Below are positions 1 through 12,627 of a stretch of DNA of 64,000 nt, in pieces. Position numbers and translations under genes: made by a program. This stretch comes from Artocarpus heterophyllus (lineage: Eukaryota > Streptophyta > Magnoliopsida > Rosales > Moraceae), in assembly GCA_025403435.1 (NCBI GenBank), contig CM046352.1, positions 470,893 to 534,892 of the forward strand, read 5' to 3'. The first letter of the stretch is position 1. The number at the start of each line of letters is the position of its first letter. Below the pieces are notes generated by a model. The model was given only the letters and a program-made list of their open reading frames with translations. It was not told where the DNA came from and searched no databases.

Positions 1-235
1 TTTATATTATAAATAAAAGGTTAATTTTTTTTAAAAGAGGTAAATAAATAATATACACCTTAAATTTATTTATTATGTGAATAAAAATAACTTAAACTAT
101 AAATAAAGAATAAATAAATTATTTACATCACAAATCTACTATTTGTTATAAATATTTACTAAATCTAATATTTACTTTAATTAATTTTTAAAAGTTATAT
201 ATATTATAATTTTTATAGATCCTAATCATGTAAGT

Positions 236-578
236 TGTTTCAATCATTCACAACAACTTAAAACCATAATACAACGGAAGCAAATTGGATCGTAAAATAT
301 TACCTCCCGTCATTGTCGAGTAATATGCAAATTTGAACCGACTGTAACAATGTTTCACGCTGTGTTTTGAAATTTTCTGAGCACTCTCAATTTTCTTTTA
401 ATGGTGTAATATGTGAAAATTACGTGCTCAGAGACCCAATGGATGATTTAAATTAAAAACCGTGGCCATCACATGGTTAAGACAGTTTTTATCGAGAGAT
501 AAAAACTATGACGATTGATGATGGTTATATGGGCCACTTCATGAAAACATTACACGTGGGCTAATCTAGAATCCAACA
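236..578 (-). repeat. 3' LTR of the copia element
   Basis: On the minus strand it begins TGTTGGATTC and ends TTGAAACA. It matches 7622-7965 with scattered substitutions (about 7% by eye), so the insertion is not recent. Confidence 0.9.
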
Positions 579-596
579 TTCTCCCACTCTGCCCAT
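579..596 (-). other. polypurine tract of the copia element
   Basis: On the minus strand the bases just before the 3' LTR read GCAGAGTGGGAGAA, a purine-rich run directly abutting TGTTGG. This is the usual place and composition of a plus-strand priming site. Confidence 0.7.
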
Positions 597-850
597 ATAC
601 ACATCAACCATGACAATAAGAAACAAAATACATGAATCATATAGATCCTCTAAATGATGAGTATTATCTTGCATGTATTACAATATATCTTGTCTCTTAA
701 GATTTACCCATGTAACTTAATGAATAAACCCTATGTTTATTCCAGGTCCAAACTTTAGTGATAATTCTCAGAAATAAATTTGTGCACTTAACTGAAGTTG
801 GAATGAGAAAATATCATAAATATAGAGTTTCATTACAAAGTACAACAAAA

Positions 851-1190
851 TTACACAAGGGAACCAAGTCTCATTCTGTCCACATGATCTCTAAATTTTA
901 CTGGTGGCATACTTTTAGTCAAAGGATCGGCAATCATCAATTCAGTGCTTATGTGCTCAACAACCACTGCTTTATCCTTAATACGCTCCCTTATAGCTAG
1001 ATACTTAATGTCAATGTGTTTGCTTCGACTCCCACTCTTGTTGTTTTTAGCCACAAAAATTGCAGCTGAATTGTCACAAAATACTCTCAATGGCCTAGAG
1101 ACAGAATCCATAATCCTAAGGCCAGAAATGAAACTCTTGATCTATACACCATGCGAGGTAGCCTCAAAACAAGATACAAACTCGGCATCC
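851..1190 (-). pseudogene. copia RNase H, C-terminal half (relic)
   Basis: The minus-strand translation carries the copia RNase H tail: a CDNSAA motif, KHIDIKYLAIRE, and HISTELMIADPLTK. The reading continues from AEFVSCFEATSHGV at the right edge (about 1150-1190) but is broken by an in-frame TAG just after HGV. The N-terminal half of the domain lies at 3202-3343, beyond the nested LTR inserted at 1191. Confidence 0.9.
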
Positions 1191-3201
1191 TGTTGGAAAG
1201 ATAGTACACAACGAAATTTTAAAAATTTTATATCAGAGTATTTTCTAAAACACAAGTTTGACATGCTATATGCATAAATTAACCAGATCTTACTAAACTT
1301 TGAATGCCGAAGAACTCTCGCAATCCGTGAAGAGAAGTAACGTTCTAGAAGAGCCTCAACCAACTGGTCTTCTTTGCTATTCTTTATCCACGATTAGAGT
1401 GAGTGTGGGCTCACACGTACAGCTCTTCGTTCAGGTAACTCTCTTTCCAACCAATTGAGAGAACCCAAAGCTAGTGTTCATGATTTGTGAACAGGAGCTC
1501 TTAGGGAGTTTAGATTCTCACCAACAGAGTATCACTCTTAATCTCTCAATTAATCTAAATAACTTATGAGACTTACTCCCTATTTATAGAGGTTGGGTCT
1601 AGGGTCAGTCCTTATCAGATCAGGTCTCAAAAATTTGAATCAGAATCAAATTCAGATCAATATCTGATAAAATACGTGTAAAAACATGTGATCCTTTTTT
1701 TGCGCATCGGCAGGCCGAACTTGCCCCATCGACAGGCCAAACTTGATGATCTACATACCAAACTGTCAAAAAAAAAATCTCAGCAAATCTTTTATTTTTC
1801 ACCCGAGATTCTATAGGATAAAGTCTCAGTTTTAATTCAAATAACTTAATAGAGCAGTTATCTAATCAAAACAACATTATCTAGATTATCTCTAAGAAAA
1901 TAAATGTATTCCTAATAATTCTACAAGTTTATCTTGATTTAATTTATTTAAAATTAAATCAACCAATAAACAGAAAAGAATTATCCGATCCCAATAAATC
2001 AACAAGTTTATCTTGAATTAATTTTGTCACAAAAATTAATTCAACCGATAAACATACATGAATTATTTGATTCTTCTAAATTTCAACCAATCTAATAAAT
2101 CTGACATAAGTCACCAATTATTGAAAAAACATGCCGTATCGTTACAAGATTTTGTGAGCTATCAAATGGAATCAAATGGACCTATATATTTCAAGCTCTC
2201 GATAATTACAAAACCCAATATCCCAGATATACATTTCATAATTATCAACTCTAACGCTATTCCATTAAAAGCTTGGAGCTACACTCTCGAACTACATAGA
2301 ATTACGAAGCTCATATAGTTAAGTCTCCATGACATATCATAATGTATCGTATCCCTATAGGACTATCCATAACCTGCTTAAGGACAAGTTCTGTCTTACC
2401 TTCCTAATTATTTTTATCTTACGTTCCATTATTTCACCATCAGAAAACTTACCATCCAAAGATAGTATACAATCAGTTAGACCTATGTATCTAAATGGTT
2501 GAACGCTTCAGTTTTTCAATTACAAGATAACGCATATAAGAGGATATCACTACTCCGAAGGAGGAGCTATGGATTCTATATCTATGAATAACAGGTCTAT
2601 GCTATCAAGAGTCATGCCTCCAACGTACCGGCATGCATACCACTATTAAGATGTGGGTGTCACCCTTTGATACATTAAAAGACACAAGTCAAGACAACAG
2701 ATCTACTATTCATCTTAGGATTAAGATACAATACAAATGATTGTCTAAAGTGAATCGATTTGCCGAGATAGAATTATTAATCCAAATCAATTTACTTTAT
2801 GTCTCGATCCAACACATCATCACCTATGACAATGTGCCAATGTTTCTATTCACAGAGTCCACCTCTGATGGTCAAGACAAACCATCTCCCAATAGGGATA
2901 TAGATAACATAACAATCTTTACATGAATAAAGTGCCCAAGTTTATTCCCTCGATTACGGATCTTATGATTTAGACTGTTACCTTAAGAATCATGTCTTTT
3001 GCATAGTATGTTCATCATATACCCAATTCTTAAAGGTTTAGACTGACAGTCTCAGACTATTATTTGCTTAACATACATTCAACAAATATGAACGTAAAGA
3101 TGACAAGATTTTGTATATAAACAATAAATAAATTCTTTATTGATAAAAATATCTCTAAAAACTTATTACATTTTTACTCCTTAGGACGTACATGTCTAAC
3201 A
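1191..3201 (+). mobile_element. nested solo LTR (about 2.0 kb)
   Basis: The RNase H frame of the host element stops at 1190 and resumes at 3202, which defines the insert. The insert begins TGTTGGAAAG and ends TGTCTAACA (TG...CA with near-inverted ends). It is flanked by CATCC and CCTCC, a 5-bp target duplication with one mismatch. No coding domain or second LTR copy was found, so a solo LTR is the simplest reading. A TATTTATAG box at about 1581 supports plus orientation, but this is inference. It contains two copies of a GC-rich motif (1706-1721 and 1729-1744) that also occurs in the solo LTR at 10097. Confidence 0.8.
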
Positions 3202-3711
3202 CCTCCATAGTGGAGGTAGCAGTCAAAGTTTGCTTGGTACTCCTCCACGAAATAGCTCTACCAGCTAGCATGAAAATGTACCCAAAAGTTGATTTTCGTG
3301 AATCAATGCAACCAGCAAAGTCAGAGTCAGAGTAGCCTCCCACTAACCTTCTGGTATATACATTGATCCATGATGTTTTCTACAAATTCAAATGAAGAGA
3401 TCACGTCATGGAATTTTAAATACTACCGATCGGAGGCTTGCTTCAACCCATATATGGATTTCTTAAGCTTACATACCAATTTTCACATCCATTTGTTGCA
3501 ACTCTAAGTCAAAATGAGCAACGAGTGCCAAGATGATGCGGAGAGAATCTTTCTTAGATACAGGAGAAAAGGTCTCCTTGTAGTCGATTCCTTCATTCTG
3601 AGTGAACCCTTTGGCGACGAGTCTTGCCTTATATCTTTTGATGTTGCCCAATAAGTCTTTCTTTGTTTTATAAACCCATTTACACCCTATGACTTTTGCA
3701 CTATCAGGCAA
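3202..3711 (-). pseudogene. copia reverse transcriptase and RNase H N-terminal half (relic)
   Basis: The minus strand starts with the RT N-terminus (GCKWVYKTKKD, YKARLVAKGFTQ, DYKETFSPV, QQMDVK). It then jumps to the KSIYGLKQAS segment and to YSDSDFAGCIDSRKST of RNase H. The stretch expected between QMDVK and IYGLKQ and the whole region carrying the YVDD catalytic core are missing. At least two internal deletions therefore removed the RT active site. A stop interrupts the stretch after KQAS. Confidence 0.88.
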
Positions 3712-5403
3712 CTCAACAAGATCTCAAACTCCATTGGATGCCATAGAATCCATCTCATCCTTCATAGCATTGTACCAAAGCTTCAATTCTTGGCAACTCA
3801 TGGCTTGTGAAAACGTTTCAGGATCATTTTTGGCTCCAATATTGTAGTCTGATTCTTGTAGATACACAACATAATCACTAGAAATTGCTGATTTCCTTTC
3901 TCTAGTAGATCTCCTTAATGTTGTTGATTCAATATTCTCTTGGGGAATCTATTGCTCAACTATTTCTGGTGGTTATTGAGCAACTTGACCTTCTAGATTA
4001 TTATCAACAGTTTGTGGAACTTCAACAATCGGTTGCATAACACTCGACTGAACTATAGGAGTGTTATGAACAATAATCAACCTATCACTCGATGTAGATG
4101 GTTGAGCTTCAGTATGATCTCCTTCAGAAACTATGTTCCAAAATTGATCGCTCCCACTAATTAAGTCATTCTCAAGAAACTTAGCGTTCCTTGATTCCAT
4201 AAGTCTATTGCTGTGAGTTGGACAGTAGAATCTATATCCTTTGGACCTTTCAGCATATCCGACGAAATATCCGCTAATGGTCCTCGGATCTAGCTTCTTC
4301 TCTTGTGGGTTGTACAATTTTACTTCAGACGGACATCCCCAAATGCGTATATGTCTCAAACTCAGTTTTCAACATTTCCATAACTCAAATGGTGGCTTTG
4401 GGACAGCCTTAGTCGAAACTCGGTTTAATATATACACAGCCGTCTTAAGAGCTTTAGTCCACAAGGACTTAGAAAGATTGGAGCTATTCTGCATACTCTT
4501 AACCATATCCATTAGCATTCAGTTTCTTCTCTCTGCCACACCATTCTGATATGGGAAACCATGCATGGTGTATTGAGCAACTATCTCATGCTCTTGAAGA
4601 AACTTCACAAATGGACATTGAGCTTGTCCATCCTCGGTGTATCTACCGTAATATTCTCCACCTCTATTTGTCCTTACGATCTTTATTTGCTTTCTGTATT
4701 GTTTCCCTACTTCAGCCTTGAAAACTTTAAAGACGTCTAATGGTTCATCCTTTGTATAAAGCAAGTAGAGATACATGTATCGTGAGTAATCATCTATAAA
4801 GAAATGAAGTATTTCAGACCATATGAGTCCATGTCTGGACTACAAATATCTAAATATATGATCTCTAATATTTCTGAACTACTCTTGGTACCTTTCTTAG
4901 ACTTGTTGGTTAGCTTTCCCTTAATACAACCCACACAAGTCTCGAAGTCAGTGAAATCCAACGTATTGAGTACTCCGTCATAACCTCTTGATTCTCTCAA
5001 TGGAGATATGTCCTAATCTCCGATGCCACAATATAAAGGAATCCTCATTTATAACACAACGTTTCATACCAGTGTGAACATGCATAGCATTATAAGTAGT
5101 TTCATTTTGTAAATTAATAGAGAAAAGACCATCAGATAATGTACCATTTCCAACAAGATCAAATTTATAAAATAAACTAAAAGAAGTCTCATTAAAATTA
5201 AAGGAGCAACCTAAAGGTACAAGTCTTGAAACTGAAATCAAATTCCTAGAGAAACTTGGAATATAAAATGTATTTTCTAAATCTAAAATGAAACCACTAC
5301 TTAGAATTAAACTGCACGTTCCAACAGCCTCTACATGTGAATGCATCTTGTTTCTAGAATAAATGTATTGTTCACTTGCCACTGGCTTCCTTAGGCTTCG
5401 CAT
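3712..5403 (-). pseudogene. copia integrase (GAG-pre-integrase plus core, relic)
   Basis: On the minus strand a GAG-pre-integrase segment (LWHRRLGHISIERIKRL) is followed by an integrase zinc-region remnant (CVGCIKGK). Then come core motifs (NRGGEYYG; FPYQNGVAERRN) and a C-terminal region with RHIRIWGCPSEVKLYNPQEKKLDPRT. The residue before RGGEY, a catalytic Asp in active integrases, is Asn here. Several frame changes separate the pieces. Confidence 0.88.
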
Positions 5404-5406
5404 ACC

Positions 5407-6331
5407 CTATAAGGTATTTGAAATATAGATTGTAGAGCCAGAAACAATCCACCATGTGTTATAAATGACATCAATCATATTAGATTCATAACAAACAAAT
5501 GAGACTAGATTACCTTTCTTCTCAAGCCAACTCTGAAATTTGCCACAATCCTTCTTCATGTGTCCCTTCCTTTTACAGAAGAAACACTTGGATTCCTTCT
5601 TAATAACAACTTTGGAAGGTATTTTACCTTTCCCTTTATCTTTGTCTTGATTCTGATTTTTTCCCTTGGTCGTTGTCAGTGCAATTTCACCCACCTCCAT
5701 TATTAGCCGCCCTTCTTCTTCAGTACACATAGTTAGCAGTTTATTGATTGACCATTTGTCTTTTATGTGTGTTGTAAGAAATTTTAAAGGGCCCATATGG
5801 CTTTGGAAGGGTGTTCAGAATATAGTGCACCAGAAAAGATTCAGAAATATCCACCTCAAGGTTCTTAAGTTGAGCCGCTATGTCCCTTATCTTCATGATG
5901 TGCTCACGCACACCTCTCACACTAGTGAGCATTAAGGACGAGAACCTCATAATTAGGGTGCTGGCAAGTGTCTTATATGAAGTTTCAAACTGCTCATCAA
6001 TGGCCTTTAGTAATGCTCAGAATTTGTCATACTGTTCGATAGAACCACGTATGCCAGCAGAGATTTTGGTCTTTATGAACATGACACTAAGGTGATTAGA
6101 TCGCTCCCAACGTTCATAAAGAGCAATCTCATCCTGAGTGTTGGTTTCAGTGATTACGGGCTCATCTTTCCTTATAGCATAATCAATATCCATCCACCCC
6201 AAGTGAAGAAGAATCCTCTCCTTTCAGACCTTATCGTTTTCCCCTTTCAGTTTAGGGATATCACATCGAACATCAGAGAAATTCACAGGTTGTATGACTG
6301 TATAATTAAAACAAACATGCTTATGATCTAA
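5407..6331 (-). pseudogene. copia gag and start of protease (relic)
   Basis: The minus strand carries a UBN2-type gag (GWMDIDYAIRKDEP; LPKPYGPFKISYNT) and then one CCHC zinc knuckle (CFFCKRKGHMKKDC). This runs into a protease start where the catalytic D of the D-S-G triad is replaced (W-I-V-S-G-S). A TGA at 6224-6226 interrupts the N-terminal part at a position usually Trp, and frames change between 5950 and 6017. Gag packages element RNA; the protease would process the polyprotein. Both are dead here. Confidence 0.88.
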
Positions 6332-7621
6332 AATATTGAGACTAATAGACATAAATCATACTTAACCAATGTAAATCATGTATAAAATCATAAATCTAGC
6401 GACATAAAACTTGCTTGTGGGCTACATTTCTAATTCAATTATATTCATGTTATTGTATGATAAAACTATCAAATTATTTGACCTTTTCTAATTCCTGTGG
6501 GTAAATTAGAAAATATAATATGATATTTTATCCTAATTAGTCATACTAATATAATAAAAATTCATGTGGGATAAAGTTTATTATATTGAGTACAACTAAT
6601 TGCAATAAATGTACTTTAACTAATGTGATCCTAAACCAATTAATATATAATTTTGCATAGTTAGAGGTGCTGTGGCTTAGCTCTAATTATTCAAAATCAT
6701 ATGGATCACTCAGACATTTAATTTTGTTCGTAAGATTACTCATAAAAATTGCATATTCTATAGACAACATAAGAATTATGAACAAAATCTAAATTTGTTC
6801 TAAATGTCATAACTTAATAATATGTATAATAAAACACAAAATTATACATGTAACATTAAATTAGCACATCAATTATGCACAACAAATTTATCACATAATA
6901 AACAATTACTTTTAATATGCTAAAATTATTTAACATAATATTGTATGCGTAATAGGCAATGAATTATATATACAAAGCAACATATAATTTTAGCACATCA
7001 AAACAAAACCATAAAACAAGGTTTTATGTAAATTTCAAAATAAACAAATCTGGAAAAATGTGCCTTAAATTTTTATTTTTTTTTTTGTAATTTTCAACCT
7101 ATCCAAACGACTTATCATTTTGGGCTTACCCTCCCAAAAATGACTTCTCATTTGGCTGTTGAAACGGGCGCCTTCTGGTATGTCTAAATGACATGTCGTT
7201 TTAAGCCTCAGGGCTTAAAACTACATGTCATTTTACAGTAATGAAATGCTCATTCTTTATGCTGAATGACATGTTGTTGGGCTAACAAAAATGCCAAATG
7301 ACATGTCGTTTTCATGTCAACTTCTTCACCCAAAAATGGGTCATGTTGATCCGTTTGATCTATATTACGACCCAGTTTTAGACCCGTTCGAATTTTCACG
7401 TTCCAGGCATCAAATTTAACATTTTAAATCATAAAATTGTTAAAAATCTAATTATCCAATGATTTTTAACTTTAGTTTTGATTAAAAACTTCAATTTATC
7501 AAACCCGAAATCATTCAACAAAATTACGTGAACTTTGCCAAAAAAAAAAAAACAGAATAATTCAAACACAGCATCATATGAAAGGCAGAGGTGTTTAAAG
7601 GCTTAAATACCAAATGTAAAT
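6332..7621 (-). other. copia untranslated leader region
   Basis: AT-rich and without coding similarity, lying between gag and the 5' LTR. On the minus strand, positions 7612-7601 read TGGTATTTAAGC. This resembles the initiator-Met tRNA primer-binding site TGGTATCAGAGC at 9 of 12 bases, but sits nine bases from the LTR, so it is tentative. Positions 7090-7330 hold several ATGACATGTCGTTTT-type repeats like those upstream of the proteasome gene. Confidence 0.6.
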
Positions 7622-7965
7622 TGTTTCAATCATTCACAACAACTTAAAACCATAATACAACGGGAGCAAATTGGATCGTAAAATATTACCTCCCACCATT
7701 GCCGAGTAATTTGCAAATTTGGACCGACTGCAATAATGTTTCACGTTGTGTTTTGAAAATTTTCTGAGCACTCTCAATTTTCCTTTGATGGTGTAATATG
7801 TGAAAATTAGGTGCTCAGGGACCCAATGGATGATTTAAATAAAAAACCATGGCCATCACACGGTTAAGACAATTTTTGTCGAGAGATAAAAACTGTGACA
7901 GTTGATGATGGTTTTATGGGCCACTTCATGAAAACATTACACATGGGCTAATCTAGAATCCAACA
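7622..7965 (-). repeat. 5' LTR of the copia element
   Basis: Direct-repeat partner of 236-578 with the same TG...CA termini on the minus strand. Confidence 0.9.
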
Positions 7966-10096
7966 AATCAAAACACAGCACAGTTTATTCTAAACTTCAT
8001 CATTAATTAGGTTTAATTAAATAATATTACATTTAGACGCAATATTATTGGTGACTAAAACTTTAAGTCACGGTAGTTTTTTTAGCTATCTAAAACCTTT
8101 TCCTCTTACTAAAAATCATGTCCTAAAAGTTTTAATAGATCACTCCAAAAATTTATAACTAAATGCATATTAATCACAAAGCCATGACTAAAATTGTCAT
8201 TTAATTGTACAAAAATGTTCCCATCATAGTTCAATATGAGGGAAAGATCATTTATATCGATTGTAAGAAGATATCATTTTATCCCGCGATGGAGATACTT
8301 TAAAGAGCATTCCTTTAGTTATATATCAATGTTCTAAGTTACTTTTTATGGCAACTTTATAAAGTCTTATAACTGGAAATTTTTGATGATTTATGCAAAA
8401 TCAAGTAGCTAGTATCGAAATCACGAACTTTATTACTAGTTTTTTGACGTAGGTTTCTATGTTATTTATTGAATCTTTGGTTTCATATATTAGTACTTTG
8501 AAATTTTGATTTTCCTTAATTCCTTTCACTGAAATTGATTCTTGGCTCTACCATATAACTATATAAATACACGTATCATGTACGTTTTCTTAGGGATCAC
8601 ATACAGACAAATGTATGTGTGTGTATATATATCTCACATGCATCCATAAATGGCAGTGAACTCTTGCACTCGCATGTTAGGAAAAATGAAAAATGAGAAA
8701 TGAAAAAATCAAATCAAATCAAATCAAGCAGAAATTACACTCTGATTCCATGCCAAACGAATTTCATACATTGTACTCTATAAAGATCTATATTTAACAC
8801 ATGTATATTTAATTAGTTTAGTATTTAGCACAAAGAAAACAGTGATGAGGCACTCCCTCTAGCTAATTTATAACCTGGATGTTGATACTCACACATCGAA
8901 GCACTGCTAATTTAAGGTACTCTCGGGAAAAAAATAAATAAATAAATAATAAACCTTTCTCCAATCTCCATAATCAAATATTAAAAAAATCTTGAGATAA
9001 TATGGGATTTAGACTAAATTAATATCAAAATTTGTAAACGGATGTAGAATTACCGCCAGCTAATTAACCTATGATCACAACTTTGTTGGTTACAAACTGA
9101 TTAATTTCTTTTGTTTTTTTTTGGTCAACAGTTTTCAGGGATAATAATTAACACTTTCGTAGCTAACAATATATACCTAGTGCCCCCTCAGTTGCAAATA
9201 TATTGTATTCTTACTTGTAATTTTTTATTTTACAAACTTCTAATTTGACAAAGATTAATCAATTATTAATTAATTATGGGCCCTCTATTATGTTATCCAG
9301 TGAATCAGATCAATATCATCATATTTAATTTTTTTTAAAAAAAGGCACGAAAACATGCAGGTAAAAAAAAAAAAAGTAAGGATGGGGTACGTACGCATAC
9401 GATGCAATAAGCTGCCTGGTTGTAATAAATACAAATTACAAATTTTAAGATTACAAGTTTGCCGTCAAAATTGACATCAAAGAGAAGAGATAAAAGTTTT
9501 TTTAAAATATAATTAAATCCATTGTCACTAAAACATGCTTTTTCTTTTAGAAAGTGACATTAATAATAATTTTTAAAGTTGTACGTAAATCAATTGGTTG
9601 ATTTACCAATTGCTAAATCAATTTGTGGCCAACAAACATGCCTTTTTTTTCTTTTTTTTTTTTGCAGTGAGTGTCTAAATCAATTTGTCACCAACCCATT
9701 ATAACATCTTTTTTTTTTTTTTTTACAAACCATTATTAGAACGTTTTTCTTAATGCAAAGTAACCACTATAATTAACTTGAACTGAATAAGTTGTTTATA
9801 CACTATTCGGAAACGTGTACACAATAACTAGAAATATTAAGCGTTACATATATATCATGTATAGAATGGAAAATATGAGAAAAGAAAACTGATATTCCAG
9901 AGGAATTTCTCATAGGAATAATACGGATAGTGTGATTTTTCAAATGCTGAAATGACCAATATTAATCATTCAAAAAAAATGACAAAATTAATAATTCACT
10001 CGATTTGTTTTGTATTAGTTCCTTCATTGGCCAATATTGTTTGATTAGCTTGATCCACTAATTTATGGGTCCCACCCGTCACCCGACGTGCGACTA
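7966..10096. other. AT-rich intergenic DNA
   Basis: No supportable gene. Contains poly-T tracts (about 9640-9663 and 9709-9724) with a short repeated phrase, CTAAATCAATTTGT, next to each. Otherwise unremarkable. Confidence 0.6.
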
Positions 10097-12216
10097 TGTA
10101 ACGCCCCGAAATTTATTTAATGTTAATGTAATATAAATGATGAATTAGTGTGCCATAATTAATGTTTTAACATTAGATTATTTGGTTGGATTTTGAATCT
10201 TTGGTTGTTTTGTTAAATTGATGCATTCAAATGATTTTATATTGTTTTAAAATAATGTTTTGAGTTTTAAAACATAACAATTTGTAAAATGTTAAAAATA
10301 CTCCGTTTTACAAAACCGTGGGCGGCACATGGTTTTTGCACAGTAAAACCGCCCACCGTTTTTCTCTATTTATTCCCTTTCTCTTTCTCTCTCTCTTCAC
10401 TTCTCAGCTCACTCTCTCTCCTCTCTCTCTTGATCTCTCGGCAATCTCTCTCTCTCTCTATCTCTCTCAAAAATTTCGAAACCCAATTTTGAATCCAAGC
10501 TTCGGGTTAGCAAGGAGGAAGCTCGGGGACGTGATTCGGCAACCGAGAACGCGGATTGAAGCTTCGATTCGAGGTTAGATTTGAAATTTCTAAACTTTTT
10601 ACAAAATTTTCAATTTTGTACATTTTCGAAATCTAGGTTTGTTTAAGCTTAGAAAACCTTGGATTTGAGTTAAATGAACTTAGAACACCTAGAATCTAAG
10701 CTTAGATTGAAGAAAAACGGATTGGATTCAAGATTTTTCATTTTTCCTCAATTTTTCCTATTTTCAGATTTTCGGGATTTTATGTTTGAATCTTGTTTAA
10801 ATGAGTTTTAAAGTGTCTAAATATGTTTTTCTATCATCTATGAATGTTTTCCATGCTTGGGATTTGAGAAAAACAGGTTAGAATCAAGATTTGGGTTTTG
10901 GGGAAATCGAAACCCGTGGCTGGAATTTCTGGGTTTTCCCAGTTCGGCAGGCCGAACTGCGTGTTCGGTAGGCCGAAATAGGGATCGGCAGGCCGGTGTT
11001 CTTCAGTCCGGCAGGCCGAACCTAGAAATTGTTCGGCCGACCGAACTTTCCTTCCGGCAGGCCGAACTGTGCAGTTCGGCAGGCTGAGGCAGGGAGTCCG
11101 GCAGGCCGACCGAGGCATGGAAAATTTTGTGAATTTCACTCGTTTTCACTGTTTTGAACCCTGATTTAAATCCCAACCTTATAGAATGATTTTAAAGGTA
11201 CAAATGGCACACTAGGACATCATGAAATGATTTAGTGACATAGGATGTCTTGAACTAGATATTGATCGACTTAGTTTGTATCTAGGATCGTTCGTGGTTC
11301 CGCGGAGCTAACGTATAGCGGACCGGGATTACGGTGTGGGGCACTGGCACGAGTATTGAGGTAGGACTTCTACCCCATTTCTTTGGTAGCCTGGTTTCGA
11401 AATGATTTGGCTTTGAAAAGGATTTCTATTAAAGTGTTTTCAACGGTTGTTCAAAAAATGTATTTATCGGTTATATTTTAATATACCGTGAACTGAAATG
11501 AACTTCATAATACATGTAAATGTCAACACTCGGTAATTGGGTTTGAATGATAATGATATTAAACATATAGGCATGATGCCATATCAGAGATAGGGTCGTG
11601 TAGCGATCGACCTTAGGGGCAGGTCCCGAAACCCAGCTGGGCCACTATGGTGGTGATACTATGGTTTGCCTAGGAAAAAGAAAATGATATTTCTGGTTGT
11701 CTAAGTAAACCATTCTGGAAAGAATGGTCTTACTTAAAATTGTTTATTTATTTATCTATTTATTTATTTAAGGTTTCTTTTAAATAATTCCTGAATAATG
11801 AAATATTCCTTTAAATTAAATTATTTTGTAAAACATAGTCCTACTGAACCTTTCGCTCATGTTTTATTTGTTTTAAATTTCCCCCTCTAGGTGGTTTCCT
11901 ATTTAGGTTTGGAGAGGATTCTTCGGACCGAACTCAGGAGCAATAGGAGGATTGATTTATATTTTGTGTTATTTAATCAAGGCATGTAAGATTTAACTTT
12001 ATTTGTATCTGGACTGTGATTGTATTTATGATATTGTCAGTACCATGTGTGTGCACAAATTGTGGGTCTGTGGGACCCATATTCGCTATGTTTATTATTT
12101 AATTTTTCATATTTTATATTTAACTCAAACTTTTAAACTTTGGATTTTAATTAAATTCTCTTTTAAATTAACTTAAATAATCCGCCACGTCACCTCCCGT
12201 ACCCCGGGGCGTGACA
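10097..12216 (+). mobile_element. solo LTR, Ty3/gypsy-like (2.1 kb)
   Basis: Starts TGTAACGCCCCG and ends CGGGGCGTGACA, an 11-of-12 inverted terminal match with TG...CA ends. It is flanked by the perfect 5-bp target duplication GACTA (10092-10096 and 12217-12221). TGTAACRCCCC starts are typical of plant chromovirus (Tekay-type) LTRs; that assignment is from general knowledge. There are no internal domains and no partner LTR. A long CT-rich stretch (about 10378-10470) and an eight-copy GC-rich array (10943-11112) lie inside. Confidence 0.88.
10943..11112. repeat. eight-copy GC-rich degenerate repeat array
   Basis: The 16-mer TTCGGCAGGCCGAACT and variants start at about 10943, 10964, 10984, 11007, 11032, 11053, 11074 and 11097, a spacing of 20-25 bp. 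The core CGGCAGGCCGA is nearly palindromic. It is far more GC-rich than the surrounding LTR. Confidence 0.9.
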
Positions 12217-12627
12217 GACTATGAACGCCTAATTGCATCGAAGGTGCGACTTGACACGTGGTGGAACAAAAGATGTGACGAGGACAAAATCCCACCTCCC
12301 TAATAGTACTAAACATTGAAACCTACTCTTTAAATTGGTGTTAGTTTCCATTTTCTATTGATTAAAGCTAAGAAAATGGTCATTCTAATTCTATCGATCA
12401 AAGAGGAAAACACGCCATCTTATTTTCTATTAATTTGAGTGGACTCGAACACTTTTATGTCTAATAAAGTAATAATTAGACTCATTTTTGTTTTAAAAAG
12501 AAGTACCAATTTTTTAGAAATGATAACTCCTCTTCTTGACCCTAAAAATTGCTTGGATTTGAGGATTTCTCAGCTTGGTCGGCCCAAAGCATTTCCCCTT
12601 TGCCCTTATCCTCAAGTTGTTGCTTAG
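12217..12627. other. intergenic, no feature seen
   Basis: Flank of the solo LTR, starting with its GACTA target duplicate. No coding or repeat signal recognised. Confidence 0.5.

Larger units (their letters stand above)
236..7965 (-). mobile_element. Ty1/copia LTR retrotransposon, defective
   Basis: Two direct repeats of about 343 bp (236-578 and 7622-7965), each TG...CA on the minus strand and roughly 93% alike by eye, bracket copia-ordered relics: gag with a CCHC knuckle, protease, GAG-pre-integrase and integrase, reverse transcriptase, RNase H. That gag-PR-IN-RT-RH order is diagnostic of Ty1/copia. A purine-rich tract precedes the 3' LTR and a weak primer-binding-like site lies near the 5' LTR. 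The flanking five bases (TAAGT and AATCA) do not match, so no target duplication survives. A 2-kb LTR is nested in RNase H. In-frame stops, frameshifts and deletions make it non-functional. Confidence 0.93.

Noticed and set aside
10943..11112. CRISPR-like array
   Set aside because: Units and gaps are both imperfect and very short, and the host is a plant; it is an LTR-internal tandem repeat.
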